Source: Alphaproteobacteria bacterium (GTDB lineage: Bacteria; Pseudomonadota; Alphaproteobacteria; UBA2966). From it: a stretch of DNA of 38,083 nt. Numbering within the stretch: the first letter of the stretch is position 1; every line of letters begins with the position of its first letter. The DNA lies in NCBI GenBank assembly GCA_018654745.1, contig JABILA010000076.1:1-38083 (forward strand), written 5' to 3'. Under the pieces are notes generated by a model that worked only from the letters and a program-made list of their open reading frames with translations, made no database searches and was not told the origin of the DNA. The position numbers and the translations under genes are program-made. Of this stretch, positions 14,114-23,116 are shown one piece after another.

Positions 14114-15088
14114 ATGAGTAATTCTTCAAAAGAAATTCACCTCGCGTCCGTTGATAAAATTATCGAAGGTCTGGGCTCTGCCTCTTATGTGGCCTCACGA
14201 CAAATTGCTACGGCCATCCTGATCGCGCAAAATCTCGACAAGCCGATCCTGGTTGAAGGTTCCGCCGGTGTCGGCAAGACCGAACTGGCCCTGTCCACGG
14301 CGGCGCTGCTGGGACTGCCCCTGATCCGCATGCAATGTTACGAGGGGCTGGACGAAAGCAAGGCCTTGTATGAATGGAAGTATGGCAAGCAACTTCTTTA
14401 TACCCAGGTCCTGAAAGACAAGATCGGGGATGTCCTGCAAGGTGCCGTGGGCTTACGCGATTCCATGACCCAGTTGCATCAATTCTCGGATGTCTTTTTC
14501 TCGGAAGATTTTCTCGAGCCACGCCCCCTGCTGAAAGCCCTGCAGCATGATGACGGTGTGGTGCTGTTGATTGACGAGATCGATAAATCAGACGAAGAGT
14601 TTGAAGCCTTCCTGCTGGAAATCCTGTCCGCATTTCAGGTCACAATCCCCGAGATTGGCACTATCAAGGCCAAAACTCCGCCAATTGTTTTCCTGACGTC
14701 AAACGCCACACGCGATCTAGGCGACGCCTTGAAACGACGTTGCCTGCATCTGTTCATCCCCCTGCCCGATGCCAAACTGGAAGAACAGATCATCGCCGCC
14801 AGGGTGCCTGAAATTGAGGCCCGTTTGCGCCGCAAGCTGGTCTCCTTTGTGCAACAGTTGCGTGATCTGGACCTGAAAAAACTGCCAAGCATTTCTGAAA
14901 CCATCGACTGGGCCCGGGTGCTGGTATTGTTACATGCAGAAGACCTGACGCCCGAAATGGTTCGAGAAACGCTGAATGTCCTGTTGAAGTTTGAAGAGGA
15001 CATTCAGGGCGCGCACAACAAAATTCCTGAAATGTTGCGCCAGGCGGAAAAAGTTGCAGAACACGGGATTCATGCAGCAACCATTTGA
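14114..15088 (+). CDS. MoxR-family AAA+ ATPase
   Basis: Starts at ATG 14114; 324 residues. Walker A is VEGSAGVGKT (about 47-56), Walker B LLIDEIDK (151-158), sensor 1 VFLTSN (192-197), and the arginine-rich ALKRRCLHLFIPLP (205-218) matches MoxR/CoxD ATPases. Such ATPases work as chaperones that insert metal or cofactors or remodel complexes, together with a VWA-domain partner. The partner is encoded next: the two genes overlap by 17 bases, so they are translationally coupled. The pair is like coxD-coxE of CO dehydrogenase maturation, but no molybdenum enzyme genes are near, so the client protein is unknown. Confidence 0.92.
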   Translation: MSNSSKEIHLASVDKIIEGLGSASYVASRQIATAILIAQNLDKPILVEGSAGVGKTELALSTAALLGLPLIRMQCYEGLDESKALYEWKYGKQLLYTQVLKDKIGDVLQGAVGLRDSMTQLHQFSDVFFSEDFLEPRPLLKALQHDDGVVLLIDEIDKSDEEFEAFLLEILSAFQVTIPEIGTIKAKTPPIVFLTSNATRDLGDALKRRCLHLFIPLPDAKLEEQIIAARVPEIEARLRRKLVSFVQQLRDLDLKKLPSISETIDWARVLVLLHAEDLTPEMVRETLNVLLKFEEDIQGAHNKIPEMLRQAEKVAEHGIHAATI

Positions 15089-16532
15089 ACAATTTGTCCG
15101 CGCCTTGCGCGCGGCCGACGTACCGGTTTCGGTCGCCGAGGTCATCGACGCGACCGAGGTCATCGCCGCCGTGGGCTATGAAGACCGGCAACTGTTGAAG
15201 GATGCCCTGGCCCTGACCGTGGCCAAGTCCGAAGACGAAAAAGATCGCTTCGAAATTGCCTTTGAGCTTTTTTACGCGCGCACTGAATTCAGGGATGAAT
15301 TCGAAGCCTGGGATGACCCGACGCAAGATCAAACGCAAAAGGACGCCGACAGCGACTGTGAACCTGATGGCGGCGACGGCGGAGACGCCGATGGCAGTGG
15401 AGATGGCGATGGCTCTGCCCAGGGCAGCCAGGGCGGTGAAGGCTCTGTGCCCGGCATGCAAAGCGACCTCGCCGATATGATTTTGGCTGGCGACGGAGAA
15501 GCCCTCGCCTCGGCCCTGGAAGCGGCTGCGGTTGAAGTTGGTGCCGCCAATATCAAGGTCTTTACCCAACGTGGCTATCTTGCCCGGCAGATGCTGGACC
15601 AAATGGGTATGCGTGACCTGGAACGTATGATCGCAGCACTTGAGCGTGAAAGCGGCGAAGAGCCAGAAGAAGGTAGCAAGCTGGATGCCCTGAGCCGTGG
15701 TCGCATGCAGTTGTTTAATGAAGCACGGGATTATATGGAACGACAGTTCGAACTGTATGCCCGTGCTGCCGGTCAGCAATTCCGCGAGGAGTTTCTGGAA
15801 ACAACCTCCATGGCGAATATACCGCCGCGTGATTTTGATATCATGAGCCGCATTGTGCGTCGTATGGCAAAGAAGCTGGCCTCAAAATATATGCGTCGCC
15901 ACCGCCGGGCCAAACGCGGGCATCTGGATGTGCGTCGAACTTTGCGCCGTAACATGGCCCACGATGGCGTGCCGTTTGAAACCGTGTGGAAATTTCAGGA
16001 AATCAGCAAACCAAGTGTCGTGGCCATTTGCGACGTCAGTGGTTCGGTTGCCGCATCCTCGCGCTTTCTGTTGATGTTCCTGTACAGCCTGAACGAGGTT
16101 ATCGCCAGGCTGCAAAGCTTTGCCTTTTCCAGTCACATGGTGGAAATCAGTGACGATCTTGAAGATCACGCCATTGAAGAAGCCATTCCGGCTATCCTGC
16201 AAAAGATCGGTTTTCGCTCCACCGACTACGGCCAGATGCTGCGCGATTTTCGGGACGAACATCTGGACAGCATCGACCGGCGAACCACGGTGATTGTACT
16301 GGGCGACGGGCGAACCAACGACGCCGACCCGGAAGCCCAGATCATGAAACAGATCTACGAGCGCAGCCGTCGCGTAATCTGGCTTAACCCCGAACCGGAA
16401 ACATTCTGGGGCACAGGCGATTCCGAAATGCCGCGCTATCGGCCCTATTGCCACGTCGCCAAGACCTGCAACACAGTCAAACAACTTGAGCGCATCATCG
16501 ATGATTTGCTGCGATCATCTGTCAGGGCTTGA
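15072..16532 (+). CDS. CoxE-like VWA-domain protein
   Basis: The frame is open upstream, but ATG 15072 inside the end of the ATPase gene gives a natural start (MQQPFEQFVRALRAADVPVS), 486 residues. The N-terminal domain (1-80) matches CoxE/YehP-type proteins; residues about 82-130 are a low-complexity Asp/Gly/Ser-rich linker. A conserved basic block RRAKRGHLDVRRTLRRNM (278-295) precedes the VWA domain, whose metal-ion site is DVSGS (Asp321, Ser323, Ser325) with later ICDVSG...RSTDYG and LGDGRTND. It should bind a divalent metal and act with the overlapping MoxR ATPase. Target unknown. A hairpin with T-run follows the stop codon and probably ends the two-gene transcript. Confidence 0.9.
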   Translation: MQQPFEQFVRALRAADVPVSVAEVIDATEVIAAVGYEDRQLLKDALALTVAKSEDEKDRFEIAFELFYARTEFRDEFEAWDDPTQDQTQKDADSDCEPDGGDGGDADGSGDGDGSAQGSQGGEGSVPGMQSDLADMILAGDGEALASALEAAAVEVGAANIKVFTQRGYLARQMLDQMGMRDLERMIAALERESGEEPEEGSKLDALSRGRMQLFNEARDYMERQFELYARAAGQQFREEFLETTSMANIPPRDFDIMSRIVRRMAKKLASKYMRRHRRAKRGHLDVRRTLRRNMAHDGVPFETVWKFQEISKPSVVAICDVSGSVAASSRFLLMFLYSLNEVIARLQSFAFSSHMVEISDDLEDHAIEEAIPAILQKIGFRSTDYGQMLRDFRDEHLDSIDRRTTVIVLGDGRTNDADPEAQIMKQIYERSRRVIWLNPEPETFWGTGDSEMPRYRPYCHVAKTCNTVKQLERIIDDLLRSSVRA

Positions 16533-16555
16533 ACCTCACCTTAACCGTACAAACC

Positions 16556-16602
16556 GGAAACCAGGACGGTTTCGTGTATGCCGGGTTTCCTTCTGTTTTT
16601 TC
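16556..16602 (+). terminator. Probable terminator after the CoxE-like gene
   Basis: GGAAACC (16556-16562) pairs with GGTTTCC (16584-16590), followed by TTCTGTTTTTTCTC. The loop is long (21 bases), so confidence is moderate. Confidence 0.45.
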
Positions 16603-16789
16603 TCTCGTCTCTCACCGACCATGTGGAATGCTGTAGCCGTGCGACTTGACGTCACACTGCTGGACATCGGATTTACACGACCTGAAAAAGTTGCTTATAT
16701 TTGATAAATGTGGGCGCTTCCCTTCGAACCGGAAACGCCCCAGGGGAACAGGAAATACTGGCCTGAAAATCTGGCCAACGGGGAAATAT

Positions 16790-17176
16790 ATGAAGATTCT
16801 GGAATGGTCCGAACATTTCGCGACCGGGCACGCCCAAACCGATAGTCGTCATAAACAAATCGTTACAGCTTGCAATACGATGATCAGCTACTGGAAAGCT
16901 GGTGAAACCGGCAAATGCGCCGGGGCTTTCCGCAATTGCCTCACGATCTGCCAACAACATTTCGATGAAGAAAATGTTTTGTTGGCGAGCCTTACGGGAC
17001 GTGAAGTCAAAGTCCACGTCAAAGACCACAGACACATCATGGACCGCATGCGCGCCATGAGCCTTGATTGCCAAAAACTATGCAGCGGTGAAAGCTGCCT
17101 GTCTGAAATCATGCATAATGTCGTATCTCACATTCTGAAACATGATCTGGAAATTCAGCAGCGATATACGCCCTGA
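16790..17176 (+). CDS. Bacteriohemerythrin
   Basis: The frame begins at 16646, but ATG 16790 has GGGGAAA just upstream and gives 128 residues starting MKILEWSEHFATGHAQTD, the typical family start. All seven di-iron ligands are visible: His21, His57 and Glu61 (HFDEE), His76 and His80 (HVKDH), and His114 with Asp119 (HILKHD). It is a four-helix protein binding O2 reversibly, used for oxygen storage, delivery or sensing. It is a single-domain form, not fused to a signalling module. Several extra cysteines (about residues 50, 54, 94, 98, 103) are present. It is a monocistronic gene between the MoxR/CoxE pair and an exported coiled-coil protein. Confidence 0.9.
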   Translation: MKILEWSEHFATGHAQTDSRHKQIVTACNTMISYWKAGETGKCAGAFRNCLTICQQHFDEENVLLASLTGREVKVHVKDHRHIMDRMRAMSLDCQKLCSGESCLSEIMHNVVSHILKHDLEIQQRYTP

Positions 17177-17460
17177 GACTACTTGAGAACTATTCAATTT
17201 ATCTGAATCGCTTCATCTCATATATGCCATAATGACAAACTGTGCGTCATTTTGGGCCATACATGGTTCGTAATGAAACATTAACCTTAATATATGGCCT
17301 GATATTACCTGTAATCCTTGGCATGGCATTTGCAAATTATCGTCGGAAAGTTGTGTTAATAATTACGACGGATATCTTGCCAGTGTTTTCGACCTTCGGA
17401 TCAACGTCCCTGAACTTCCCACAATACAAGCAGGAATTATTCATTTCCGGGCTTTCCTTT

Positions 17461-18177
17461 GTGCGTTTGTTGATGGTGACAGCATTGTTTGCTGTTGCGC
17501 TGTTGATCACAAATCCGGTCATAGCTGAAACACTGCCGGGCGAAATAACCGAAGCCCAGGCTGAACGACTTTCAGATCCGTTAAAAACTTTCATCTGTGC
17601 CGACAAATATTCCGTTCCTGAATGGTGTGAAAAATACCGCAAGGCGAAATTCAGCAATTCTATCGCTGACTGGATCAAGGCGCGCGACGAAGCCAGAAAG
17701 GCGCTGGAGGCCAAAAAGGCTGCCGAAGCAAAAGCAGCCCAGGAAGCAGCCGTCGCCCTTGCCAAGAGACAGGCCCTTGAAGCAGCTCAAGCCGCCGCGA
17801 TTGCAAGCAACGACCCTGTCGCTCTCGCCAGGGCAGCAAAAGCCCAGGCAGCACAGAAAGCCGAAGAAGAAGCTGAAAAAATTTCCAAAGCCTGGTCTGA
17901 ATTCATGGTGGGCACAGACGTCGCCAACCTGACGATGGATCAGATCATGGTTGTGCGGAACTTCGCGTCCTCAGCCAGCCTCCCCGAAGCCAACGAAATT
18001 CTTGGATTTGCCTACAGCAGCGGTAGCAAGGCACTCCCTGCCAACCTGGCGGAAGCCTACCGCCAGTATGGTCAGGCTTACCTCAAGGGTTTGAAGCGCG
18101 TCAAACCGAACCTTGATCGCATCTGGCGCAATATTCCGCGCGAACAACAACTGGCGTTGGCCAGCGAGTTCAAATAA
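17461..18177 (+). CDS. Exported Ala/Lys/Glu-rich coiled-coil protein
   Basis: The frame is open from 17242, but GTG 17461 (or ATG 17473) gives a clean signal peptide: MRLLMVTALFAVALLITNPVIA followed by ETLPG. Mature residues about 20-50 contain two cysteines (FICADKYSVPEWC) that may form a disulfide. Residues about 75-145 are a long Ala/Lys/Glu-rich helix, a likely coiled coil. The end (LSMDQIMVVRNFAS-type region, AEAYRQYGQAYLKGL) looks helical, with a possible Sel1/TPR-like unit. I do not recognise the family. It is convergent with the flavoprotein gene on the right, with only 48 bases between. Predicted periplasmic; function unknown. The start lacks a clear ribosome site. Confidence 0.65.
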   Translation: MRLLMVTALFAVALLITNPVIAETLPGEITEAQAERLSDPLKTFICADKYSVPEWCEKYRKAKFSNSIADWIKARDEARKALEAKKAAEAKAAQEAAVALAKRQALEAAQAAAIASNDPVALARAAKAQAAQKAEEEAEKISKAWSEFMVGTDVANLTMDQIMVVRNFASSASLPEANEILGFAYSSGSKALPANLAEAYRQYGQAYLKGLKRVKPNLDRIWRNIPREQQLALASEFK

Positions 18178-18225
18178 ACCAACACCATCTCAAAGACCTG
18201 AGCTCACGCACAAGTTTATACCGGA

Positions 18226-21200
18226 TCAAACACCTTCATGAGCACCGGACGATAAACATTTATCGATCCATTGTGCCGTCAGTTTTTCCTGCACCGAGTT
18301 CTGCTTTAACCGCGCACCCAGCAAACTGAAATTCACCTGCTCCAGCGGCTGATCCTGATTAAAGCAGGAGAACACCAGCGTTTGCTCACCTGTTTCCTGA
18401 TTGACGTGGGTCTGCACACATTGGGCGCAGATTTCCTTCATCATGCATTGCATGGGTGAATTGATACTGGCAATGGCCTGGAAACAGTCCTTGATGTGCG
18501 GCATCAAACTGGTGCGCAGGGCATCGGCCACAGCCCCCATCATGCCGTGAGAGCCAATCACAACGGCCCGGTCTACATCCGTCATCGGGATCGGTGCTTC
18601 ACCTAGATTGCCCTCGGCATAGTTCACCATGGCATCGATAATATTACCGACATAGGTTTTGTCCTGAGGACGTGTCGGGGCAAAACCAGGGGCTTCGTCA
18701 CAGCACCAGATAATGACATCGGCAGCAGCTTCGATTTCCGAAATCTTGTAACGATCGGCTGCGGTTTTGTACCCGGCGAAATACAGCACTTTTGATCCGG
18801 CAGCCCGCATGGCCTGGCCAATGGAAAACAGCACTGCATTGCCCAATCCACCGCCCGCGAGCAACACAGTTTCGCCTTCGGGAATTTCGGTTGGTGCGCC
18901 GGTTGGTCCCATCAGGACAACGGGTTCACCCGGTTGCAAATGCGCACACAGACTGGAGGAGCCACCCATTTCCAGCACGATCAGGGAGATCAAGCCTTCT
19001 TCCCGATCCACCCAGGCACCGGTCAGGGCAAGACCTTCCATGGCCATGCGTGTGCCTTCCAGCATGGGCGCCAGGGTTTCGAAATTCTGCAGGCGATAAA
19101 ACTGGCCGGGCTGGAACTGGCGTGCCGCCTGCGGCGCCCGGACGATCACTTCAATGATCGTCTCGTTGAGGCGTTCAACCGAGTGAACCACAGCCCGCAT
19201 TTCATCATTCAGTTTGCCGAGGAATTGCTCATCCGTGTCTGTATTGACTGGTGGGCTTTTTGCCAGCAACTGACTGACCACGGGATAGCCTTGCAGGGCA
19301 CTGCCCATGGCACCAACAACATTTCCGGCAAAGGACGGATGCAAGTCGCCAAAGAAACTGACGGCACGACCGTCTTCTTCTATATGCGCCAATACATGAA
19401 CATCCTTTGGCTTTTTTTCACGCTCAGGTTCAACCGGCACTCCGGCCAGGTCATAGGCCTGGAAAAACCGGCCATCCAGTTCAAAGCGATTTTCATCTTC
19501 CCGCGCCAACACCGTGTTGGGCCGGGTTCCGGCAGCAATCAGAACCGCGCGCGCTGGCAGTTTTTCTACATTGTCCAGGGTCATCCATTTGCCGTCACGG
19601 GTCAGCCGCTGTTTGTTCAACGTCAGATGAGAAACATGCCCCCATTCATCCACTAATGCCGATATCGGGGACAGGCATTCCGCAATATAGATGCCCTCTT
19701 CCAGTGCCTTCTCTACTTCCTCGTGATTGAGGGTGTAGCTGGGGCTGTCAATCAGGCGCTTTCGATAGGCCACGGTGACACCGCCCCATTTCTTCATCAG
19801 CTCCAGCACACGGGCCTCACGGCCTTCCATTTCAGCGACGGCCCGTTCAGCCCGGATCATTTTGGCGTGGTCAATAAATTCATTGGCTATCAGCGTTTCT
19901 TCGGCGTCCCAGGCAGCACGCACCTGGTCCTCGCCGCGCTCCTTGACCAGGGCTTCATAGCGTCCGAGAAATTTCTCGACCTGGACCGGATAATAAGCCA
20001 GCGCTTCGGTCGCTGTATCAATGGCCGTCAGGCCACCGCCCACGACCACGACCGGCATACGCAATTGCATGTTGGCGATGGAATTCGTTTTGGCGGCACC
20101 GGTCAGTTGCAACGCCATCAGAAAATCAGATGCTGCGCGCACACCCCGTACCAGGCCACGCGGGATCGGAATCATGGTCGGACGCCCGGCACCCACGGCC
20201 AAAGCCACATGATCAAATCCCTTGTCGAAGGCATTATCCACGGTCAAGGTGCCGCCAAAACGGACGGCCCCGAACAAGGCAAACTGTTGCCGCCGGGCCA
20301 CCAGCAGGCGCAGGATTTTCAGGAAGTTCTTGTCCCAGCGAACCGTGATGCCATATTCCGCCACACCACCGAAACCGGCCATGACGCGATCATCCAGTGA
20401 CTCTTCCAGTTCCTCAATATCCTTGATGGCCCGGAAAGGAACACGGTTACCGTGGGCATCGACGCCAGACAACTCAGCCGACAAGGGCTCTATTTTGGCA
20501 CCATCGATACCAACAACTGTATGACCATCGTTCACCAGATGATGGGCCAGCGTGTAACCCGCAGGTCCCATGCCGGCGACCAGCACGCGATGCCCCGTCG
20601 GGGGGAGCGGCAGAGGTCGTTTCAGGTTCAACGGGTTCCAGCGCGTTAACAGGCTGTAGATTTCGAAGCCGTAAGGCAGGGCCAGAACATCTTTCAGGAT
20701 GCGCGTTTCAATTTCCGGAATTTCGACAGGATCCTGCTTTTGATAGATGCAGGACTTCATGCAGTCATTACAAATGCGATGGCCGGTCCCTGCCGTCATC
20801 GGGTTTTCAACGACCAACGCTGCCAGGGCACCGATTGAGACCCCTTCGATTTTCAACTGGTTCATTTCTGAGATGCGCACGCCAAGAGGACACCCGGCCA
20901 GCGATACACCGAAATGGCTTTTACTGAATGCGGGTCTTTCCTCTGCCGCTGCTCCCTTGCCTGCGGGTTTTTCTGTCATCCCTTTGGAACAGGAATCCTT
21001 GCCCTGGTTGTGACAGAAAATACAATAATGTGCCTCGGACAAGGCACCGGCGAGATCAGCACCGGCATCCGTCAGACCAAAGCCGTCACGACGATGCAAA
21101 CGTTTGTCCGGTAACTTGTGCACTGCGTAATCTGATGTACGGTCAACTTCTGCCGGAACCAGGCGTTCAAAATCAAGTTTTTCAGGCACCTTGAACAGAT

Positions 21201-21756
21201 GTCCCACCGCATGGCGTGCCCGGCCCTCAGGTGTCCTCAAAGCCCAACCCGCATAGTTCGTCGCGATCTCAAGTGCAGCCGCATTGGTCGTGGCGTCTTC
21301 TTGCCAGGCTGACACTTTTTCAAAATACACGGTCTCGTCTTCTGCCCCGGCGAAAGTCTGGCCGAACAGTGTTTGCAGTTCAGCCGCGAGGGCATCACCG
21401 TCCAGTTGCGCGGCTGCTTCAGCAGAGACGGCCTTGAAAACCTTGCGCTGGATGAAAAGCCGCTTGAACTGGAAAAATGGTTTCAGGGCAATATGGCAAT
21501 CATCAAGTTCACCAAGCTCTTCCCCGATCCCGAACATGTCAGCAATGAACGCCTCCAGGTGCGGGCCAAGGTCGGTCAATAATGTTGATTCAGTTTTGGC
21601 ATCCGGTAATTCATCGCGTGCCGCTGCCAGTTGCGCCGCCAGCGCCGCATCCCGGCCCGTCAGAAAATTCTCAAACTTCGCGTCAATTTTCTGCAAACCT
21701 TCCAGCGCGTACAGATCGCTGAATTCCAGATCAAAACCCAAATCCATCTCCGACAT
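18226..21756 (-). CDS. Iron-sulfur flavoprotein, NfnB-NfnA/SudAB-like fusion
   Basis: The frame opens at 21804; ATG 21756 follows GAGGGAC and gives 1176 residues. Residues 1-240 are helical with no known motif. Two [4Fe-4S]-type groups follow: Cys245, Cys248, Cys256, Cys289 and Cys329, Cys332, Cys336, as in the GltD/DPYD N-terminal domain. Then an FAD/NAD(P)H domain begins at VLVAGMGPAGYTLAHHL (391-407) and runs through a second dinucleotide motif (VVVVGGGLTAIDTA). From about residue 875 a ferredoxin-reductase/PyrK-like domain begins (QFQPGQFYRLQNF, LLAGGGLGNAVLF) ending in a Cys1104, 1110, 1113, 1131 [2Fe-2S] signature. It resembles both subunits of NfnAB/SudAB joined, so it may move electrons between NAD(P)H and ferredoxin or a similar carrier. 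The partner is not encoded nearby. Confidence 0.85.
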   Translation of the reverse strand: MSEMDLGFDLEFSDLYALEGLQKIDAKFENFLTGRDAALAAQLAAARDELPDAKTESTLLTDLGPHLEAFIADMFGIGEELGELDDCHIALKPFFQFKRLFIQRKVFKAVSAEAAAQLDGDALAAELQTLFGQTFAGAEDETVYFEKVSAWQEDATTNAAALEIATNYAGWALRTPEGRARHAVGHLFKVPEKLDFERLVPAEVDRTSDYAVHKLPDKRLHRRDGFGLTDAGADLAGALSEAHYCIFCHNQGKDSCSKGMTEKPAGKGAAAEERPAFSKSHFGVSLAGCPLGVRISEMNQLKIEGVSIGALAALVVENPMTAGTGHRICNDCMKSCIYQKQDPVEIPEIETRILKDVLALPYGFEIYSLLTRWNPLNLKRPLPLPPTGHRVLVAGMGPAGYTLAHHLVNDGHTVVGIDGAKIEPLSAELSGVDAHGNRVPFRAIKDIEELEESLDDRVMAGFGGVAEYGITVRWDKNFLKILRLLVARRQQFALFGAVRFGGTLTVDNAFDKGFDHVALAVGAGRPTMIPIPRGLVRGVRAASDFLMALQLTGAAKTNSIANMQLRMPVVVVGGGLTAIDTATEALAYYPVQVEKFLGRYEALVKERGEDQVRAAWDAEETLIANEFIDHAKMIRAERAVAEMEGREARVLELMKKWGGVTVAYRKRLIDSPSYTLNHEEVEKALEEGIYIAECLSPISALVDEWGHVSHLTLNKQRLTRDGKWMTLDNVEKLPARAVLIAAGTRPNTVLAREDENRFELDGRFFQAYDLAGVPVEPEREKKPKDVHVLAHIEEDGRAVSFFGDLHPSFAGNVVGAMGSALQGYPVVSQLLAKSPPVNTDTDEQFLGKLNDEMRAVVHSVERLNETIIEVIVRAPQAARQFQPGQFYRLQNFETLAPMLEGTRMAMEGLALTGAWVDREEGLISLIVLEMGGSSSLCAHLQPGEPVVLMGPTGAPTEIPEGETVLLAGGGLGNAVLFSIGQAMRAAGSKVLYFAGYKTAADRYKISEIEAAADVIIWCCDEAPGFAPTRPQDKTYVGNIIDAMVNYAEGNLGEAPIPMTDVDRAVVIGSHGMMGAVADALRTSLMPHIKDCFQAIASINSPMQCMMKEICAQCVQTHVNQETGEQTLVFSCFNQDQPLEQVNFSLLGARLKQNSVQEKLTAQWIDKCLSSGAHEGV

Positions 21757-21853
21757 CCCGTCCCTCTTTCCTGAAAAGCCACAGCAACCACCCAGCCCCC
21801 ACAAGGAAGCTCAATGGCCCAATATGCTGTATTGCTGATAATTCCGTTTCGGT

Positions 21854-21874
21854 ATTGTTTGTAACACTAACAAT
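21854..21874. promoter_or_regulatory. Imperfect palindrome, candidate operator of the flavoprotein gene
   Basis: ATTGTT (21854-21859) and AACAAT (21869-21874) flank a centre that also contains GT/AC, making a 21-base palindrome with one mismatch pair. It lies about 100 bases upstream of the minus-strand flavoprotein start, where a repressor or activator would bind. Confidence 0.4.
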
Positions 21875-21995
21875 ATAATCAGGGTTTTTCAAGTTTTACC
21901 TGAGCGGCACGCCAACGGGGCTGGCAAAACCGGTCTCAAATCGTCCATAAATAGCCTTGAGCTAGCCAAATCAGCGGTCTAAATAGAAAGACTCT

Positions 21996-22032
21996 CGATT
22001 CATTTCCGATTCCCTCGATGAATCACCGATTC
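21996..22032. repeat. CGATTC repeats before the rplU promoter
   Basis: CGATTC occurs at 21996, 22007 and 22027, and GATTCAT (21997-22003) is inversely repeated as ATGAATC (22018-22024). The cluster ends 15 bases before the -35 box of the L21 promoter, so it may be a regulator or activator site. Confidence 0.35.
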
Positions 22033-22046
22033 AGGTGCGAAAGACG

Positions 22047-22074
22047 TTGACAGGGCGCGTCTTGTGGCTATATT
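22047..22074 (+). promoter_or_regulatory. Promoter of rplU-rpmA
   Basis: TTGACA (22047-22052), a 16-base spacer, and TATATT (22069-22074) form a near-consensus sigma-70 promoter about 145 bases before rplU, fitting a highly expressed ribosomal operon. A GC-rich hairpin (22088-22110) follows in the leader. Confidence 0.7.
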
Positions 22075-22182
22075 CCCGCCTGCATTACCGGCTCGCTTTA
22101 GCGGGGCCGGTTGCTTTGGTTATTGGACTTTGTTCAAAAGCCGGGGCAAATCAGATTTTACCATGGGGCTTATGCCCTGATA

Positions 22183-22201
22183 CGCAGGCCTGAAGCCTGC
22201 G
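22183..22201 (+). promoter_or_regulatory. Leader hairpin before rplU
   Basis: CGCAGGC-ctgaa-GCCTGCG forms a perfect 7-bp stem ending 17 bases before the rplU start codon, next to the ribosome site GGAG. It could be the binding site for feedback control by a ribosomal protein; this is inferred from position only. Confidence 0.4.
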
Positions 22202-22218
22202 TTTGCGGAGAGCAAGTT

Positions 22219-22620
22219 ATGTACGCAGTAGTTCGAACCGGCGGCAAGCAATATAAAGTCGCCCCGGGTGATGTTGTTCTGGTTGAGAAGCTGGACGGTG
22301 AAGCCGGTGCCGAGATCAAGCTGGATGATATCCTGATGGTCAACGATGGCACCACCACTGTCATTGGCTCACCTACCGTTGAAGGTGCCGTTGTCACAGC
22401 ATCGATCATTGAACAGGGTCGCGCTGACAAGATTTTGGTCTTCAAAAAGAAGCGCCGCCAGGGCTATCGTCGTATGGCTGGCCATCGTCAGGACCAGACA
22501 GTTCTGCGCATCCTTGATGTTGCAGGCGCTGGTGCCAAGAAGAAAAAAGCTGCGGCCAAGAAGCCCGCTGCGAAAAAAGAAGCTCCGGCCGATAAAGCCG
22601 AAGCTGCAACCGAGGAGTAA
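22219..22620 (+). CDS. rplU: 50S ribosomal protein L21
   Basis: The frame starts at 22111, but the conserved L21 start [14 protein letters not shown] is at ATG 22219, with GGAG upstream; 133 residues. The L21 body (1-102) includes [19 protein letters not shown] and the RNA-binding [25 protein letters not shown]. Residues about 103-133 are a Lys/Ala-rich extension ([15 protein letters not shown], ending in Ala/Glu), longer than in E. coli but common in alphaproteobacteria. It binds 23S rRNA in the large subunit. It is followed after six bases by rpmA, the usual pair, transcribed from the promoter at 22047. Confidence 0.97.
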   Translation: MYAVVRTGGKQYKVAPGDVVLVEKLDGEAGAEIKLDDILMVNDGTTTVIGSPTVEGAVVTASIIEQGRADKILVFKKKRRQGYRRMAGHRQDQTVLRILDVAGAGAKKKKAAAKKPAAKKEAPADKAEAATEE

Positions 22621-22626
22621 GAACTC

Positions 22627-22884
22627 ATGGCACATAAAAAAGCAGGCGGTAGTTCCAGAAACGGTCGCGATTCAGCCGGTCGTCGTCTCGGCATCAAAAA
22701 ATACGGTGGTGAAGCCGTTATTCCTGGCAACATCATTTTACGCCAGCGCGGTACCAAATGGCACCCTGGCAACAATGTCGGCATGGGCAAGGATCACACG
22801 ATCTTCTCCAAAATCGAAGGCAACGTTTCGTTCTCCAAAGGACGTAACGACCGCACCTTCGTACACGTCGATCCGGCGGGCTGA
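22627..22884 (+). CDS. rpmA: 50S ribosomal protein L27
   Basis: An 85-residue protein starting [29 protein letters not shown], the standard L27 N-terminus that reaches the peptidyl-transferase centre. The rest matches the family ([28 protein letters not shown]). It begins six bases after rplU within the same transcript, with ATG preceded by GAGGAGTAAGAACTC, which includes the stop of rplU. An intrinsic terminator follows at 22915-22946. No odd features. Confidence 0.97.
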   Translation: MAHKKAGGSSRNGRDSAGRRLGIKKYGGEAVIPGNIILRQRGTKWHPGNNVGMGKDHTIFSKIEGNVSFSKGRNDRTFVHVDPAG

Positions 22885-22914
22885 CCCAACAGGCTCGGCG
22901 TTCCAGATATATTA

Positions 22915-22946
22915 AAGGGGAATGGCGAGCCATTCCCCTTTTTTTG
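22915..22946 (+). terminator. Intrinsic terminator of rplU-rpmA
   Basis: AAGGGGAATGG (22915-22925), loop CGAG, CCATTCCCCTT (22930-22940), then TTTTTG. Stem of 11 bp, T-run immediately after: a strong Rho-independent terminator. Confidence 0.9.
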
Positions 22947-22972
22947 TGGGTTTTTAAGGTATGATTCGCCAA

Positions 22973-23044
22973 GCCGCCCTCAACCCCCTCCCGACCACCC
23001 ACAGGATAATCGCACTGGGTGGTCGGGAGGGGGATGTGGGCGGC
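22973..23044. repeat. Near-perfect 29-bp-arm hairpin between rpmA and obgE
   Basis: The left arm 22973-23001 and right arm 23016-23044 are complementary over 27 of 29 bases (GCCGCCC outer block, CCCCCTCCCGACCACCCA inner 18-bp block, two single mismatches between) around a 14-base loop. It is extremely GC-rich and follows the rplU-rpmA terminator, with no T-run of its own. It could be a palindromic repeat element or a structured leader of obgE. Confidence 0.7.
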
Positions 23045-23116
23045 CCGGAATCCAAAACTTAACAAGAGCGGGCTGGCCGAGCCAACCGATAGCGAAGCAA
23101 ACAGCGAAGCGAAAAA

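Noticed and set aside
18767..21838. Many plus-strand frames antisense to the flavoprotein
   Set aside because: They are shadows of the long GC-rich minus-strand gene and have no protein features of their own.
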